In this document: positions 26,958 to 36,712 of the stretch, in pieces
Numbering within the stretch: the first letter of the stretch is position 1
Layout of the letters: every line of letters begins with the position of its first letter
Assembly: GCF_900156645.1 (NCBI RefSeq)
Contig: NZ_FTOC01000001.1
Location: forward strand, 310,001 to 374,000
DNA length: 64,000 bases
Reading direction: 5' to 3'
DNA from: Salimicrobium flavidum
Lineage (GTDB): Bacteria; Bacillota; Bacilli; Bacillales; Halobacillaceae
Notes under the pieces: generated by a model
What the model was told of the DNA's origin: nothing
The model's database searches: none
The model's input: the letters and a program-made list of their open reading frames with translations, nothing else
Program-made: the position numbers and the translations under genes

Positions 26958-29166
26958 CATCACTCTGGGAACCGGATACCAGTACTGACCTGGGTTTACT
27001 CCCTTCAGAAGGTCCGACTACTCCATTCTCTTCCATGGCATCTACAAGTCGGGCGGCGCGAGTGTAACCTACACGAAATCTTCTTTGGATCATAGACGCA
27101 CTAGCACTTTGCATATCGATGACCATTTGTACAGCTTCCGGATACAACTCATCATCGACTTCCTGTTGCATTTCACTTTCTTCTTCCGGAATCATCTCAT
27201 CCTGGTACTGGGCTTTCTGCTGTTCCACACAGAAATTCACTATATTTTCAACTTCTGCATCTGAAAGAAACGCTCCCTGTACCCTTGTCGGTTTGTTTGC
27301 ACCGACAGGCGTGAATAGCATATCTCCCCGTCCAAGTAATTTTTCTGCTCCACCGGAATCGAGGATCGTCCGTGAATCTGTTTGAGAAGAGACGCTGAAC
27401 GCAATGCGGGATGGGATATTCGCCTTGATCACCCCTGTAATTACATCAACAGAAGGACGTTGTGTGGCTATGATAAGGTGAATACCGGCTGCTCTAGCCA
27501 TTTGAGCGAGACGGGTAATCGAATCTTCGACTTCATTGGAAGCGACCATCATCAAATCTGCGAGTTCATCTACAAGTACAACGATGTAAGGAAGGGTAGG
27601 CTGGTCATCCTCCTCCTGTTCGTTATGTTTCTTGATGTACTCATTATACCCTTCGATATTCCTAGTTCCTGACTCTGAAAAAAGATCATAACGCCTGTCC
27701 ATTTCACTGACAACTTTCTTCAAAGCACGTGATGCTTTTTTCGGGTCTGTCACTACAGGAGACAACAGATGAGGAATTCCGTTATACACATTCAATTCCA
27801 CTTTTTTAGGATCGATCATCATCATCTTCACTTCATGCGGCTTCGCTCGCATGAGAATACTCGTGATAATCCCATTGATACATACACTTTTCCCGCTTCC
27901 TGTAGCACCCGCAACAAGCAGGTGAGGCATTTTATTCAATTCAGCCATGACAGCTTCTCCGGAAATATCTCTTCCGAGGGCGAAACCCAGCTTCTGTTCT
28001 TTCGTCAACGTGGTAGTTTCCAATACTTCTCTAAGCGTGACCATAGAGATTTCCTTGTTCGGAACCTCGATACCTACAGCTGATTTCCCAGGAATAGGCG
28101 CTTCTATACGAATGTCCCTTGCAGCCAAAGACAAAGCCAGATCATCATGAAGGTTGACGATTTTACTGACCTTTACGCCAGTATCGGGATTTATTTCATA
28201 CTTTGTGACAGAAGGGCCTACGTGTACTTTTGTCACTTTCGCCTTGACGCCGAAACTTTCAAAAGTGGCTTCAAGTTTTTTGACGGTTTTTTGGATATGG
28301 CTGCGATCCTGACTTTGAGCAGTACTCTCCGGTGCTTTCAGCAAATCGAAACCCGGGAGCTCATAATCATGGTTTTCCATCTCCGTAGTCGCAAGTGCCG
28401 TTTCTGTCTTTCCCTGTTCCTTGGTCTCATCCTTATGATCAGCTTTAGAAGGGGCTGGGCTCACTTTCGCCTGTTCAGTGAAATCCTGTATGATCGGCCG
28501 TTCCGCTTCCTTCTCTTTTTCTTGTACTACCGGAGAATCTATCACCTCATCTTCTTTTTTATCAGCTTTCTCTTTCCGCACTTTTTTCTTATTATTTTTC
28601 TTACTTATCAGCTCCCGACGTTTTTTCCATAACGAAGACAGCTTCTCGGCAGGCGACCATTCTCTGATCATCATACTTCCGATGGTAATAAAGAATACCG
28701 AAATGATAATCGACCCTACTTGTCCGAAAAGGAAGTGAGTGAAACTGAAAAGTATCGCTCCTGTAAAGCCGCCCCCGAGTTCAAAAAAAGGTTCTCCTGT
28801 TCGGTAAAGCTCCCAAGTAGCTCCAAATACACCACCCTGAGTCTCAGCAAGTGCCTGAGCATGTGTGAGAAGCAATATACCGAAAGCGACGAGTGTCACT
28901 CCTCCTGCTTTTTGAACTACAGGCCATGAACGTTTGATCATAAGATAACCCCCGAGCACTAATAAGCCGAGGGGGATGATGAAATACCACAAACCCAGAA
29001 TTAGCTGGAATACGTAACTCAAAAACCTCGGAACTGCCCCAGCTTCAATGAAAGGAATCCCACTTCCAAATATGGCTAGCGCAATAAAAAGCAAGCCGAA
29101 TAATTCAAATCGGACCTGATTATTTATTTTAGATTTCTTTTTTTTGTTTCTTTTCCTTTTTGCCAT
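26941..29166 (-). CDS. ftsK: DNA translocase FtsK/SpoIIIE
   Basis: 741 aa. A basic N-terminus ([11 protein letters not shown]) is followed by four membrane segments (about 20-165), an acidic/charged linker (about 170-280), and the motor with Walker [12 protein letters not shown] near 417 and Walker [13 protein letters not shown] near 535. The C-terminal gamma winged-helix ([15 protein letters not shown]) reads chromosomal orienting sequences. It pumps DNA across the division or sporulation septum. ATG at 29164-29166 has GGGAGG 6 nt upstream. In B. subtilis this is spoIIIE; the rnjB-tepA genes normally between it and dapA are absent. Confidence 0.95.
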   Translation of the reverse strand: MAKRKRNKKKKSKINNQVRFELFGLLFIALAIFGSGIPFIEAGAVPRFLSYVFQLILGLWYFIIPLGLLVLGGYLMIKRSWPVVQKAGGVTLVAFGILLLTHAQALAETQGGVFGATWELYRTGEPFFELGGGFTGAILFSFTHFLFGQVGSIIISVFFITIGSMMIREWSPAEKLSSLWKKRRELISKKNNKKKVRKEKADKKEDEVIDSPVVQEKEKEAERPIIQDFTEQAKVSPAPSKADHKDETKEQGKTETALATTEMENHDYELPGFDLLKAPESTAQSQDRSHIQKTVKKLEATFESFGVKAKVTKVHVGPSVTKYEINPDTGVKVSKIVNLHDDLALSLAARDIRIEAPIPGKSAVGIEVPNKEISMVTLREVLETTTLTKEQKLGFALGRDISGEAVMAELNKMPHLLVAGATGSGKSVCINGIITSILMRAKPHEVKMMMIDPKKVELNVYNGIPHLLSPVVTDPKKASRALKKVVSEMDRRYDLFSESGTRNIEGYNEYIKKHNEQEEDDQPTLPYIVVLVDELADLMMVASNEVEDSITRLAQMARAAGIHLIIATQRPSVDVITGVIKANIPSRIAFSVSSQTDSRTILDSGGAEKLLGRGDMLFTPVGANKPTRVQGAFLSDAEVENIVNFCVEQQKAQYQDEMIPEEESEMQQEVDDELYPEAVQMVIDMQSASASMIQRRFRVGYTRAARLVDAMEENGVVGPSEGSKPRSVLVSGSQSDENLES

Positions 29167-29189
29167 GTTAATCCTCCCAGTTGTGACGA

Positions 29190-29221
29190 AAAAACAGGAT
29201 GCCATTCACACCGGGGCATCC
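29190..29221 (-). terminator. terminator of the asd-dapG-dapA operon
   Basis: GGATGCC and GGCATCC form a 7 bp stem; TGTTTTTTCG follows on the minus strand. It lies just upstream of ftsK. The rest of the gap to dapA (29222-29331) shows nothing clear. Confidence 0.8.
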
Positions 29222-29331
29222 TGCACTGTTTATCTTATTCAGTATATCATAATCCGCCTCGTTTCAGCCACAGTTCAAAGAGAACCGGTGAAGCCATCAT
29301 TCATTCCGCTTTATAAGTAATCACGAGGTTT

Positions 29332-30201
29332 TTACAGACTATCGACGAGATCGTGTACAAATTGTTCTTCTTCCTTGGTCAATGGGACCATCGGCAGACG
29401 AACGCCCCCGACATCCAGACCTTTCCTTTTTATAGCCGCTTTTATAGGGGCAGGGGAAGGTGCGATGAACATTCCTTTACAGACGGGAACGAGTTTACGA
29501 TGCAACATTGCTGCTTCTTTCGTTTTTCCTTCATCAAAGAGATCGAGCATCTCCTGCATCATTGCTCCAGCGACATGAGCTGAGACAGATACGACGCCAC
29601 GAGCTCCGATAGCGTATGAAGGATAAGTCAAATGATCATCCCCAGTATAAATATTGAAATCCTCAGAGGATCCATCGATCATTTCCGCCATTGCACTAAG
29701 ATCACCCGTCGCTTCCTTCACGGCCACAATATTCGGTACCTGAGAAAGTTTGATTACCGTTTCCGGCGTCATCCGTACTACAGTCCTACCAGGTACATTG
29801 TAAATCATGATCGGCAAATCGATTTTTTCGGCAATGGTTTTAAAGTGAAGGTAGAGACCTTCCTGATTAGGCTTATTATAATAAGGGACGACAAGCATCA
29901 ATCCGTCTACGCCGGTATTTTTTGCTAATAGAGAAAGTTCCAGAGACTCATTCGTTCCGTTCGTCCCAGCTCCGGCGAGCACCGGTATTCTTCCATCCGC
30001 TGCTTCAACTGTCCGTTTCCAAACCTTCACTTTTTCATCAAAGGAAAGAGTAGCAGATTCACCAGTAGTACCTGCTACTACCAATCCGTCACTGCCGTTC
30101 TCAATCAAATGATCCACCAACACATTTATTTTCGGAAAGTCTATTTGGCCATGGTCATCAAAAGGAGTAGCCATAGCTGTAAGTACACGACCGAAATCCA
30201 T
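29332..30201 (-). CDS. dapA: 4-hydroxy-tetrahydrodipicolinate synthase
   Basis: 289 aa (beta/alpha)8 lyase condensing aspartate semialdehyde with pyruvate, the first step of the lysine/diaminopimelate branch. AGTTGESATLS (residues 43-53), the tyrosine in MIYNVPGRT and the Schiff-base lysine in IVAVKEATGDLS are present. It is last gene of asd-dapG-dapA, so three consecutive aspartate-pathway steps are co-expressed. Dipicolinate synthase, which uses the same branch for spore dipicolinate and in B. subtilis precedes asd, is absent. Confidence 0.96.
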   Translation of the reverse strand: MDFGRVLTAMATPFDDHGQIDFPKINVLVDHLIENGSDGLVVAGTTGESATLSFDEKVKVWKRTVEAADGRIPVLAGAGTNGTNESLELSLLAKNTGVDGLMLVVPYYNKPNQEGLYLHFKTIAEKIDLPIMIYNVPGRTVVRMTPETVIKLSQVPNIVAVKEATGDLSAMAEMIDGSSEDFNIYTGDDHLTYPSYAIGARGVVSVSAHVAGAMMQEMLDLFDEGKTKEAAMLHRKLVPVCKGMFIAPSPAPIKAAIKRKGLDVGGVRLPMVPLTKEEEQFVHDLVDSL

Positions 30202-30217
30202 AATACAATCCCCCCTT

Positions 30218-31438
30218 TTATCTATCTTCGTTCAGTTGAAAAATTGAATGGAGAGCATTAACAGCCTTCTTAATATCGTCTTCATGAATCAGCACCCAAA
30301 TAGTCGTATGAGAGTCCGCCGACTGAAGAATCTGCACTCCGGCACTAGTAAGCGTGTTAACAATTTTGGACGTAACACCGGGAACTCCCGAGATTCCTGC
30401 GCCGACCGTGGAGACCTTCGCACAATTTCGTTTGATCCGCGGAGAAAATCCCTCTCCTTCTAGTAACTTTGTAGCTTTATCTGTATAAGTATCGTCAATC
30501 GTATACACGATGGTTTGCGGAGAAATATTAATGAAATCAACCGAAATTCCCGCTTCAGCCATCATTCCGAATACTTTCGACTGTACGCTGCTGTCCTCGT
30601 TCTCCACTGGGAGGGTCACTTGGGTAATACCAGTCATATGTGCGATGCCGGTTACAAGTCGGTCATCGATATCGCTGCCTTTTTCCCCTTCTGTAGAAGC
30701 TGACACAAGAGTACCCGGAAGATCCGAATACGTCGACCTGACTCTGAGAGGTACTTTAGCGTGCATAGCAATTTCTACAGCACGAGGGTGGATGACTTTC
30801 GCCCCCTGATAGGCAAGGTTACTGATTTCATTATATGTGATCTGTTCCATCGTACGTGCAGATTCCACAATCCTCGGGTCTGCAGTCATGATACCTTCCA
30901 CATCAGTGAAAATATCGACGTAGTCAGCATTCAGGGCTGCACCTAAAGCAGCTGCCGTTGTATCACTTCCTCCACGTCCGAAAGTAGTCGTTTCTCCATC
31001 ATCATTTTTCCCCTGAAATCCGGCGACGACGACTACATCAAGATCTTTCAATTCCTGAAGGATTCGATCCGGGTTCATATCCACTATCTTAGCCTTTGTA
31101 AAATCACTGTTGGTCAGAAACCCGGCTTGGGCTCCTGTCAGAGCTGTAGAGCTCACTCCGACCTTAGACAGTTCATCCGAAAAAACTACGGAAGAAATCA
31201 CCTCTCCGCAGGACATGAGCAGGTCCTGTTCTCTAGAAGAAAGGGTGGAGTTTGGATGATCGACCAGACTCAGTAGCGTATCCGTCGCATACGGTTCGCC
31301 TTTTCTCCCCATAGCTGAAACCGTAACGACAACTTTATAACCTTCTTTTACTGCTTTTTCAATATGGGACATGGCCCGGGCTCGACTATCTTTATCCCGG
31401 ACAGATGTCCCGCCGAATTTTTGAACTAAGATTTCCAT
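30218..31438 (-). CDS. dapG: aspartate kinase I (DapG type)
   Basis: 406 aa. The N-terminal amino-acid kinase domain has VQKFGGTSV at residues 4-12 and GFQGKNDDGETTTFGRGGSD; two C-terminal ACT domains (about 270-400) carry allosteric control. Length and location next to asd and dapA match B. subtilis DapG, the isozyme inhibited by meso-diaminopimelate; the inhibitor here is by analogy. It is 25 nt after asd and 16 nt before dapA. Confidence 0.95.
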   Translation of the reverse strand: MEILVQKFGGTSVRDKDSRARAMSHIEKAVKEGYKVVVTVSAMGRKGEPYATDTLLSLVDHPNSTLSSREQDLLMSCGEVISSVVFSDELSKVGVSSTALTGAQAGFLTNSDFTKAKIVDMNPDRILQELKDLDVVVVAGFQGKNDDGETTTFGRGGSDTTAAALGAALNADYVDIFTDVEGIMTADPRIVESARTMEQITYNEISNLAYQGAKVIHPRAVEIAMHAKVPLRVRSTYSDLPGTLVSASTEGEKGSDIDDRLVTGIAHMTGITQVTLPVENEDSSVQSKVFGMMAEAGISVDFINISPQTIVYTIDDTYTDKATKLLEGEGFSPRIKRNCAKVSTVGAGISGVPGVTSKIVNTLTSAGVQILQSADSHTTIWVLIHEDDIKKAVNALHSIFQLNEDR

Positions 31439-31463
31439 TCCTTACACCTCAATAATCCTTGGA

Positions 31464-32510
31464 TTATAACCAGTTATTTTTCACAACTTTTTCTGCGATT
31501 TGTACAGAGTTCCATGCCGCACCTTTAAGAAGGTTATCCGAAACTACCCACATATGAAAACCATTGTCTACGTCCGGGTCTTTACGGATTCTTCCTACAA
31601 ATACATCCTTCTTTCCTGCTGCAGATAATGGGGTCGGATATTCCTGTTCAGACGGGTTATCCTGAAGCGTGACACCATCCCCGGAAGCGATCACTTCTTT
31701 GAAGGCAGGGACATCAACTTTTTCTTCATCAATCTCTACATAAACACTTTCTGCGTGGGAGACTGCGATCGGCAAACGAACGCAAGTTGCCGAGACCGGA
31801 AGATTATCCATATGCATGATTTTTTTCGTTTCATTCATCATTTTCTTCTCTTCAAACGTATAACCATCATCTTCAAATACGTCAATTTGAGGAAGAGCAT
31901 TGAATGCAATCGGAAAATGTTTCTCGTCACCTTTCACCGGTAGAATGGACGCCTCATACTCTTCTCCGTTCAGCATCGCTTTCGACTGTTCATTCATTTC
32001 GTCCACAGCTTCATTACCGGCACCTGAAACAGCCTGATAGGTGGAGACCAGGACTCTCTTCAGCCCGTATTTATCTTCTAACGGTTTCAAGGCAGCGACC
32101 ATCTGAATGGTGGAGCAGTTCGGGTTAGCTATGATTCCGTTGTTCGTTTTGATATCAGCTTCGTTCACTTCAGGAACCACTAGAGGAACTTCGGGGTCCA
32201 TACGGTAAGCGCTTGTGTTATCAATAACAAGTGCTCCTCGTTTGACTGCTTCAGGAGCGAGTTTCTTAGAGATCGATCCTCCTGCTGAAAACAGAGCGAT
32301 ATCCACTCCTTCAAAACTTTCAGGCTTTGCTTCTTCTACGGTATATTCTGTACCTTTAAATGTAATTTTCGAACCTGCAGAACGACTGGAAGACAATAAC
32401 TTCAGTTCTTTTATAGGAAAATCCCGATCCTCCAGGGTTTCTATCATTTTTTGGCCGACAGCTCCGGTCGCACCGAGCACGGCGATATTTATTGCTTTTT
32501 GGTTACTCAT
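31464..32510 (-). CDS. asd: aspartate-semialdehyde dehydrogenase
   Basis: 348 aa NADP-dependent enzyme reducing aspartyl phosphate. VLGATGAVGQKMIE (residues 10-23) is the nucleotide site, NPNCSTIQM holds the catalytic cysteine, and AVSGAGNEAVDEM and the histidine-containing VRLPIAVSHAESV follow. It is first gene of the asd-dapG-dapA operon. No lysine riboswitch or T-box is visible in the 100 nt before it. GGAGA lies upstream of the ATG. Confidence 0.96.
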   Translation of the reverse strand: MSNQKAINIAVLGATGAVGQKMIETLEDRDFPIKELKLLSSSRSAGSKITFKGTEYTVEEAKPESFEGVDIALFSAGGSISKKLAPEAVKRGALVIDNTSAYRMDPEVPLVVPEVNEADIKTNNGIIANPNCSTIQMVAALKPLEDKYGLKRVLVSTYQAVSGAGNEAVDEMNEQSKAMLNGEEYEASILPVKGDEKHFPIAFNALPQIDVFEDDGYTFEEKKMMNETKKIMHMDNLPVSATCVRLPIAVSHAESVYVEIDEEKVDVPAFKEVIASGDGVTLQDNPSEQEYPTPLSAAGKKDVFVGRIRKDPDVDNGFHMWVVSDNLLKGAAWNSVQIAEKVVKNNWL

Positions 32511-33073
32511 AATAGTCTCCTTTCCTGCCTATAATTGAATTTTGAAAATAAAATACAGTGTCACTATTTTGTTATTTTATCATACTTTGCAACAATACGT
32601 GAAAGGGAACAATGTCCGAAAAGGGCGCTCCTGACAAAGGTGAGCGTTCCTTATACACAGACTTAAGTCCTTACAAACACTCCCTGAACTATACATGGAC
32701 CCCGTAATATGGGAATCGATTACGATTTCAGTAAAGTCACACCATACTATCTTAACGTATTATTAATAAAGTTGGCTAATACGATTAAAGGCTCCGTGGC
32801 AACCTTAAGCCTCATTGAATTCCATCCGGATCAGCCAATGCACACATACGCCATTTTACTCGCTGAAATAACCTTCAGCTTCGTAATAGACTTCCTGAAC
32901 CAGCCTCACGAGTACCTTTTCTCAAAAATTTTTTCGCCTTCATTTTCGATGATAAAACCGCGATGGACACCCACAGGAACTGCCATGGAAGAAGATCGTC
33001 AGCAGCTACACGACGCCGAGAGCCAAAAATTATGCTCGCAACGCTCCCCTCTTGGGACGAATACAGCAAATAA
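32511..33073. other. 563 bp region between asd and pnp with no intact gene
   Basis: In B. subtilis this gap holds ylxY, mlpA, ymxH, spoVFA and spoVFB. Here none of them is recognisable. It contains a weak hairpin at 32623-32650 (GGGCGCTC with GAGCGTTCC), a possibly decayed coding fragment at 32805-32986, and AT-rich DNA. The plus-strand open frame through it has no ribosome site and runs into the pnp terminator, so it is not called. Confidence 0.7.
32805..32986 (-). pseudogene. possible decayed VOC/glyoxalase-like fragment
   Basis: Short protein-like stretches occur in successive minus-strand frames: GVHRGFIIENEGEKIFEK, then VLVRLVQEVYYEAEGYFSE, then WRMCALADPDG, then EFNEA before a stop. 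The ADPDG element near the end is typical of the C-terminus of VOC-superfamily proteins. If read through frameshifts they would form one C-terminal domain. Evidence is by eye only and could be chance. Confidence 0.28.
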
Positions 33074-33077
33074 AAAA

Positions 33078-33102
33078 AGGAACTGGAGGACATCCAGTTC
33101 TT
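33078..33102 (-). terminator. terminator of pnp
   Basis: GAACTGGA and TCCAGTTC form an 8 bp stem with a 5 nt loop, followed on the minus strand by CTTTTTTT, 12 nt after the pnp stop. Confidence 0.9.
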
Positions 33103-33113
33103 TTCTTCTTTAC

Positions 33114-35243
33114 TCACTTTTCACTTTGAGCTTCATTTTGTTCTTTTTCTTTTTCGTCCAACAGAATCGCTTTTCTTGATAGATTGATTCTGCCTTGTTT
33201 ATCTATTTCTTTCACTTTCACCGTCAGTGTATCACCTACCTTAGCTATATCCTCCGTATTCTTCACATGTTCTTCAGCAAGTTCAGAAATATGGACTAAG
33301 CCTTCTTTTCCTTTGAATAATTCTACAAAAGCACCGAATTTCTCCACCCGTTTCACCGTGCCTTCATATATTTCACCGGCTTCGACTTCACGAACGATAT
33401 CTTCGATCACTTTCTTCGCATTCTTGTTCATTTCATTATCCTGCGAGGAAATGAATACAGTTCCGTCCTGTTCAATATCAATTTTCACACCAGTATCTTC
33501 AATGATCTGATTGATCTGCTTTCCACTTGGTCCGATGACATCACGGATTTTATTAGGGTTAATCGACATCTTCATGATTTTCGGAGCGTGGGAAGCCAGT
33601 TCTTTGCGGGACTCTGGAATCACCTCTTGCATATGAGAAAGAATATCCATGCGTCCACTTTTCGCCTGTTCCAATGCTTCTTTCAGAATTTCGCGGGAGA
33701 GGCCTTCAATCTTGATGTCCATCTGAAGAGCTGTAACTCCCTGCTCTGTACCTGCTACTTTGAAGTCCATGTCTCCAAGGAAGTCTTCCATTCCCTGGAT
33801 GTCCGTCAAAATAGTGTAATCATCTCCGGATTTCACAAGACCCATCGCGATACCGGCTACAGGAGCCTTGATTGGTACTCCAGCATCCATCATCGCCATT
33901 GTGCTTGCACAGATACTTGCCTGAGAGGTAGAACCGTTTGATTCAAGCACTTCTGAAACGAGACGAATCGTGTAAGGAAACTCCTCTTCAGAAGGAATCA
34001 CTACTTCCAAAGCTCTTTCACCAAGAGCTCCGTGTCCTATTTCACGACGACCAGGCCCACGGATAGGTCCTGTTTCACCTACAGAGAAATTAGGGAAGTT
34101 ATAATGATGCATAAAGCGTTTCGATTCTTCAAGGTCCAAGCCATCCAGAATCTGAACTTCTCCGAGAGCACCAAGCGTACATACACTTAGAGCCTGTGTC
34201 TGGCCCCGTGTAAACATACCCGAGCCGTGAGTACGCGGCAGAACATCCACACGGGAAGTTAGCGGGCGGATTTCATTGGGTGCGCGTCCATCCGGTCTGA
34301 TTTTCTCTTTCGTGATGAGACGACGTACTTCCGCCTTTACGATATCATCGAGGATGGATTTCACCTGAGTGATTTCTTCCTCTTCGGCCCCTTCTTCTTC
34401 AAGCTTTTCCGTATAATCCTTTTTCGCCTGATCTATAGCTTCTTCACGTGCCTTCTTGTTGTTGATCTGGATCGCTTCTACGATAGACGAAGTAGCTTCC
34501 CGTTCCGTTTTTTGCTGTAGTTGTTCATCGTTTGAAAGAAGTTCAAATTCTCTCTTCTCTTTACCGACTGCCTGAACAATCTCTTCCTGGAACTCCACAA
34601 GACGCTTGATTTCTTCATGACCGAACATAATAGCTTCCAGCATATCTTCTTCAAGTACTTCAAGAGCACCTGCTTCCACCATGTTTACTGCGTCTTTCGT
34701 TCCGGCAACCGTCAGGTCGATATCACTGGCCTTCTGTTGTTCGATCGTAGGGTTGATAACCAATTCACCGTCTACCCGGCCGACTACTACGCCAGCGATT
34801 GGACCACCAAATGGAAGGTCCGAGACACTTAATGCAATCGAAGAACCGATCATTGCGGCGATTTCCGAAGAACAGTCCTGATCCACACTCATTACGGTGT
34901 TGATCACTTGAATATCATTACGGAAACCATCCGGGAATAATGGTCTGATAGGACGGTCAATCAAACGTGCAGTCAATACCGCTTTATCACTCGGGCGTCC
35001 TTCGCGTTTGATGAACCCGCCTGGGATTTTACCCACAGCATAAAGGCGTTCTTCATAGTTAATCGTAAGTGGGAAGAAAGGCAGGTCCTTCGGCTCTTTG
35101 GACCCTGTGGCTGTGGAAAGCACGGATGTATCTCCATACTTGATCATTGCAGCCCCACTCGCCTGTTTCGCCATCTCACCTATTTCCACGGACAACGTTT
35201 GTCCGGCGATGTCAATACTGAATACTTGTTTTTCATCTGTCAT
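33114..35243 (-). CDS. pnp: polyribonucleotide nucleotidyltransferase (PNPase)
   Basis: 709 aa phosphorolytic 3'-5' exoribonuclease. Two RNase PH domains (about 10-140 and 310-540, separated by a helical region), a KH domain ([20 protein letters not shown], near 565) and an S1 domain ([20 protein letters not shown], near 622) are in the standard order. It forms a trimer and degrades mRNA with RNase Y and helicases. It lies downstream of rpsO, but the upstream gap holds the rpsO terminator, a promoter and a structured repeat (35293-35466) that would be in its leader. Confidence 0.97.
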   Translation of the reverse strand: MTDEKQVFSIDIAGQTLSVEIGEMAKQASGAAMIKYGDTSVLSTATGSKEPKDLPFFPLTINYEERLYAVGKIPGGFIKREGRPSDKAVLTARLIDRPIRPLFPDGFRNDIQVINTVMSVDQDCSSEIAAMIGSSIALSVSDLPFGGPIAGVVVGRVDGELVINPTIEQQKASDIDLTVAGTKDAVNMVEAGALEVLEEDMLEAIMFGHEEIKRLVEFQEEIVQAVGKEKREFELLSNDEQLQQKTEREATSSIVEAIQINNKKAREEAIDQAKKDYTEKLEEEGAEEEEITQVKSILDDIVKAEVRRLITKEKIRPDGRAPNEIRPLTSRVDVLPRTHGSGMFTRGQTQALSVCTLGALGEVQILDGLDLEESKRFMHHYNFPNFSVGETGPIRGPGRREIGHGALGERALEVVIPSEEEFPYTIRLVSEVLESNGSTSQASICASTMAMMDAGVPIKAPVAGIAMGLVKSGDDYTILTDIQGMEDFLGDMDFKVAGTEQGVTALQMDIKIEGLSREILKEALEQAKSGRMDILSHMQEVIPESRKELASHAPKIMKMSINPNKIRDVIGPSGKQINQIIEDTGVKIDIEQDGTVFISSQDNEMNKNAKKVIEDIVREVEAGEIYEGTVKRVEKFGAFVELFKGKEGLVHISELAEEHVKNTEDIAKVGDTLTVKVKEIDKQGRINLSRKAILLDEKEKEQNEAQSEK

Positions 35244-35292
35244 AGAAGATTGTACTCCTCTCTCATTTGAGGATATCGGCTTTAATAAATCG

Positions 35293-35466
35293 CTCTGTCA
35301 TCGTTTGTTGTTGATATTCGTCTCTTCAGGTGGAAGCTTGCCGCGGGCATGGGCGGAAACTTCCCGAAACTCCCTCTGGTCGTTCCGGTTGATTTTCCTT
35401 CCATGCCAGTCCCGCAGGCGTCCCCACCTTCCGTTACTATAATCAACAATAGGCTATAACAGAGCT
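35293..35466 (-). repeat. structured dispersed repeat, copy A, in the pnp leader
   Basis: It aligns with 55368-55537 at roughly 70-75 percent identity by eye, in the same orientation relative to the downstream gene. Shared blocks include GCTTGCCGCGGGCATG and CTCTGTCATCGTT. On the minus strand the RNA can fold with GCATGG pairing to CCATGC; copy B has GCATGA with TCATGC, a compensatory change. It begins at about the start of transcription predicted from the promoter at 35466-35494 and ends about 50 nt before the pnp start. It resembles, from memory, the high-copy structured intergenic repeats of Bacillaceae. Confidence 0.75.
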
Positions 35467-35494
35467 TAATAAATAAAACCAAAACCTATGTAAA
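35466..35494 (-). promoter_or_regulatory. sigma-A-like promoter of pnp
   Basis: TTTACA, 17 nt, TATTAA on the minus strand, right after the rpsO terminator. Transcription would start at about 35459, at the 5' end of repeat copy A. Confidence 0.55.
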
Positions 35495-35503
35495 CATACA
35501 GAA

Positions 35504-35526
35504 AAAGCGGGATTCCCTCCCGCTTT
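35504..35526 (-). terminator. terminator of rpsO
   Basis: AAAGCGGGA and TCCCGCTTT form a 9 bp stem with a TTCCC loop and a T run on the minus strand. Confidence 0.9.
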
Positions 35527-35535
35527 AACCATACC

Positions 35536-35805
35536 TTATCGACGCAATCCAAGACTACGGACTACCTCACGGTAACGTGTAATATCATTGTTACGAAGAT
35601 AGTTCAACAGGTTACGACGTTTACCGACCATTTTCAACAATCCGCGACGGGAGTGATGGTCATGCTTGTGATAACGCAAATGATTGTTAAGTGTAGTAAT
35701 CTGTTCTGTCAAAACAGCGATTTGAACTTCCGAAGACCCCGTGTCATTCTCGTGAGTCTTGTACTGATCAATAATTTCGTGTTTACGTTCTTTTGTTAAA
35801 GCCAT
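35536..35805 (-). CDS. rpsO: 30S ribosomal protein S15
   Basis: 89 aa primary 16S rRNA-binding protein of the small subunit platform. The four-helix S15 signature is present, with [20 protein letters not shown] in the rRNA-binding loop and a C-terminal [19 protein letters not shown]. Length is the family standard. It has its own promoter and a folded leader, and is ended by a terminator, so it is monocistronic. Confidence 0.98.
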   Translation of the reverse strand: MALTKERKHEIIDQYKTHENDTGSSEVQIAVLTEQITTLNNHLRYHKHDHHSRRGLLKMVGKRRNLLNYLRNNDITRYREVVRSLGLRR

Positions 35806-35807
35806 AA

Positions 35808-35920
35808 TAAATCCACCTCCTAAATTCTAAACATTCCCTGTCGCCAAGCGTTCGTCGGTGAATCGAAACGCCGAGCAAAGGTTCAATTTAAATCGTACAC
35901 AATATGGCTTGAAAATGCAA
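35808..35920 (-). promoter_or_regulatory. promoter and folded leader of rpsO
   Basis: TTGCAT at 35915-35920, 17 nt, TACGAT at 35892-35897 (minus strand). The ~80 nt leader contains an imperfect stem (GGCGTTTCG with CGAACGC) before the AGGAGG site. S15 represses its own translation by binding such leaders in other bacteria, so autoregulation is likely but not shown. Confidence 0.45.
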
Positions 35921-35935
35921 CCATTTGGTTCATTT

Positions 35936-36697
35936 TCACAATTTTTTGCGGAAATAGATAGGGACTTCATCTTTTGTAACAGATGTAAGAGGATCAGCCA
36001 TCACTCCACTCCCTCTAATCTTTACAGAAACAGTCTCCCCCTCGATTTCTGCTTCATACCTTCCTTCCCCCGGAAGATGGTAGTAATCAGGTACATCTAC
36101 CATCCCTGCCGACGTGAAAGCCCCATGAATTTCATAAGGTCGCCCGAGTAATTCGTTCACTTTGAGGATATTCCCCTCATCCAGCAAACCTCTTATGCGG
36201 GTAGAACTTATTTTTTCATCGCCCTCTTCCACTTTCTTTACGGTCGTCGTCGAAAATTGTTCTTCAGCCAACTCATCAATAACGTCCATGTTCCCCTTCC
36301 CTTTATGGCCAAAGGAAAAATCATATCCAGCAACAATATGAACAATATCCAGCCCGGCAAAGTATTCATCGACGAAATTTTTTGGGCTAAGAGAAGCAAG
36401 TCCTTTTGTGAACGATACAATGAAAAGATAGTCGGCACCGAAGTCCTGAATAAGTTTTTCTTTTACAGGTAAAGGGGTTAAATACCGAGCCTTCTCCACA
36501 CCTTTCAATACCACGGATGGATGAGGATCGAATGTCATGACGCCCCACTTCTTTCCTTCTTTCTCGGCTATCTCTTTAGCAGTCAGTATCACTCGCTGAT
36601 GCCCGGTGTGCAACCCGTCAAAAAAACCGACAGCCACTACACTTTCTTCCACCTGAATTTCTGCACTTTTGTCATCATTAATTCGAATTACTTCCAT
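35936..36697 (-). CDS. ribF: RibF-like FAD synthetase with vestigial riboflavin-kinase domain
   Basis: 253 aa, against about 316 for bifunctional B. subtilis RibC/RibF. The N-terminal FMN adenylyltransferase domain is intact: GFFDGLHTGHQ (residues 24-34), MTFDPHPSVVL, GYDFSFGHKGKGN and ISSTRIRGLL (about 164). After LGRPYEIHG only about 65 residues remain, and the riboflavin-kinase signature expected there (GRTIGFPTAN type) is not seen. It can probably make FAD from FMN but not phosphorylate riboflavin. The position between truB and rpsO matches B. subtilis ribC. Another ribF elsewhere in the genome is likely. Confidence 0.85.
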   Translation of the reverse strand: MEVIRINDDKSAEIQVEESVVAVGFFDGLHTGHQRVILTAKEIAEKEGKKWGVMTFDPHPSVVLKGVEKARYLTPLPVKEKLIQDFGADYLFIVSFTKGLASLSPKNFVDEYFAGLDIVHIVAGYDFSFGHKGKGNMDVIDELAEEQFSTTTVKKVEEGDEKISSTRIRGLLDEGNILKVNELLGRPYEIHGAFTSAGMVDVPDYYHLPGEGRYEAEIEGETVSVKIRGSGVMADPLTSVTKDEVPIYFRKKL

Positions 36698-36712
36698 AAC
36701 TTTTCACCCGTT

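Noticed and set aside
32511-32620. Lysine riboswitch or T-box upstream of asd-dapG-dapA
   Set aside because: Only about 100 nt of AT-rich leader with no conserved core or terminator/antiterminator pair before asd.
32709-33179. Plus-strand open frame (156 codons) between asd and pnp
   Set aside because: No Shine-Dalgarno site, and it runs through the pnp terminator into the 3' end of pnp. Considered as a gene in the gap but not supported.
35282-35482. Short minus-strand frame within repeat copy A
   Set aside because: Its product resembles the one in copy B only because the DNA repeat is shared; indels and lack of coding signals argue for a structured repeat, not a gene.
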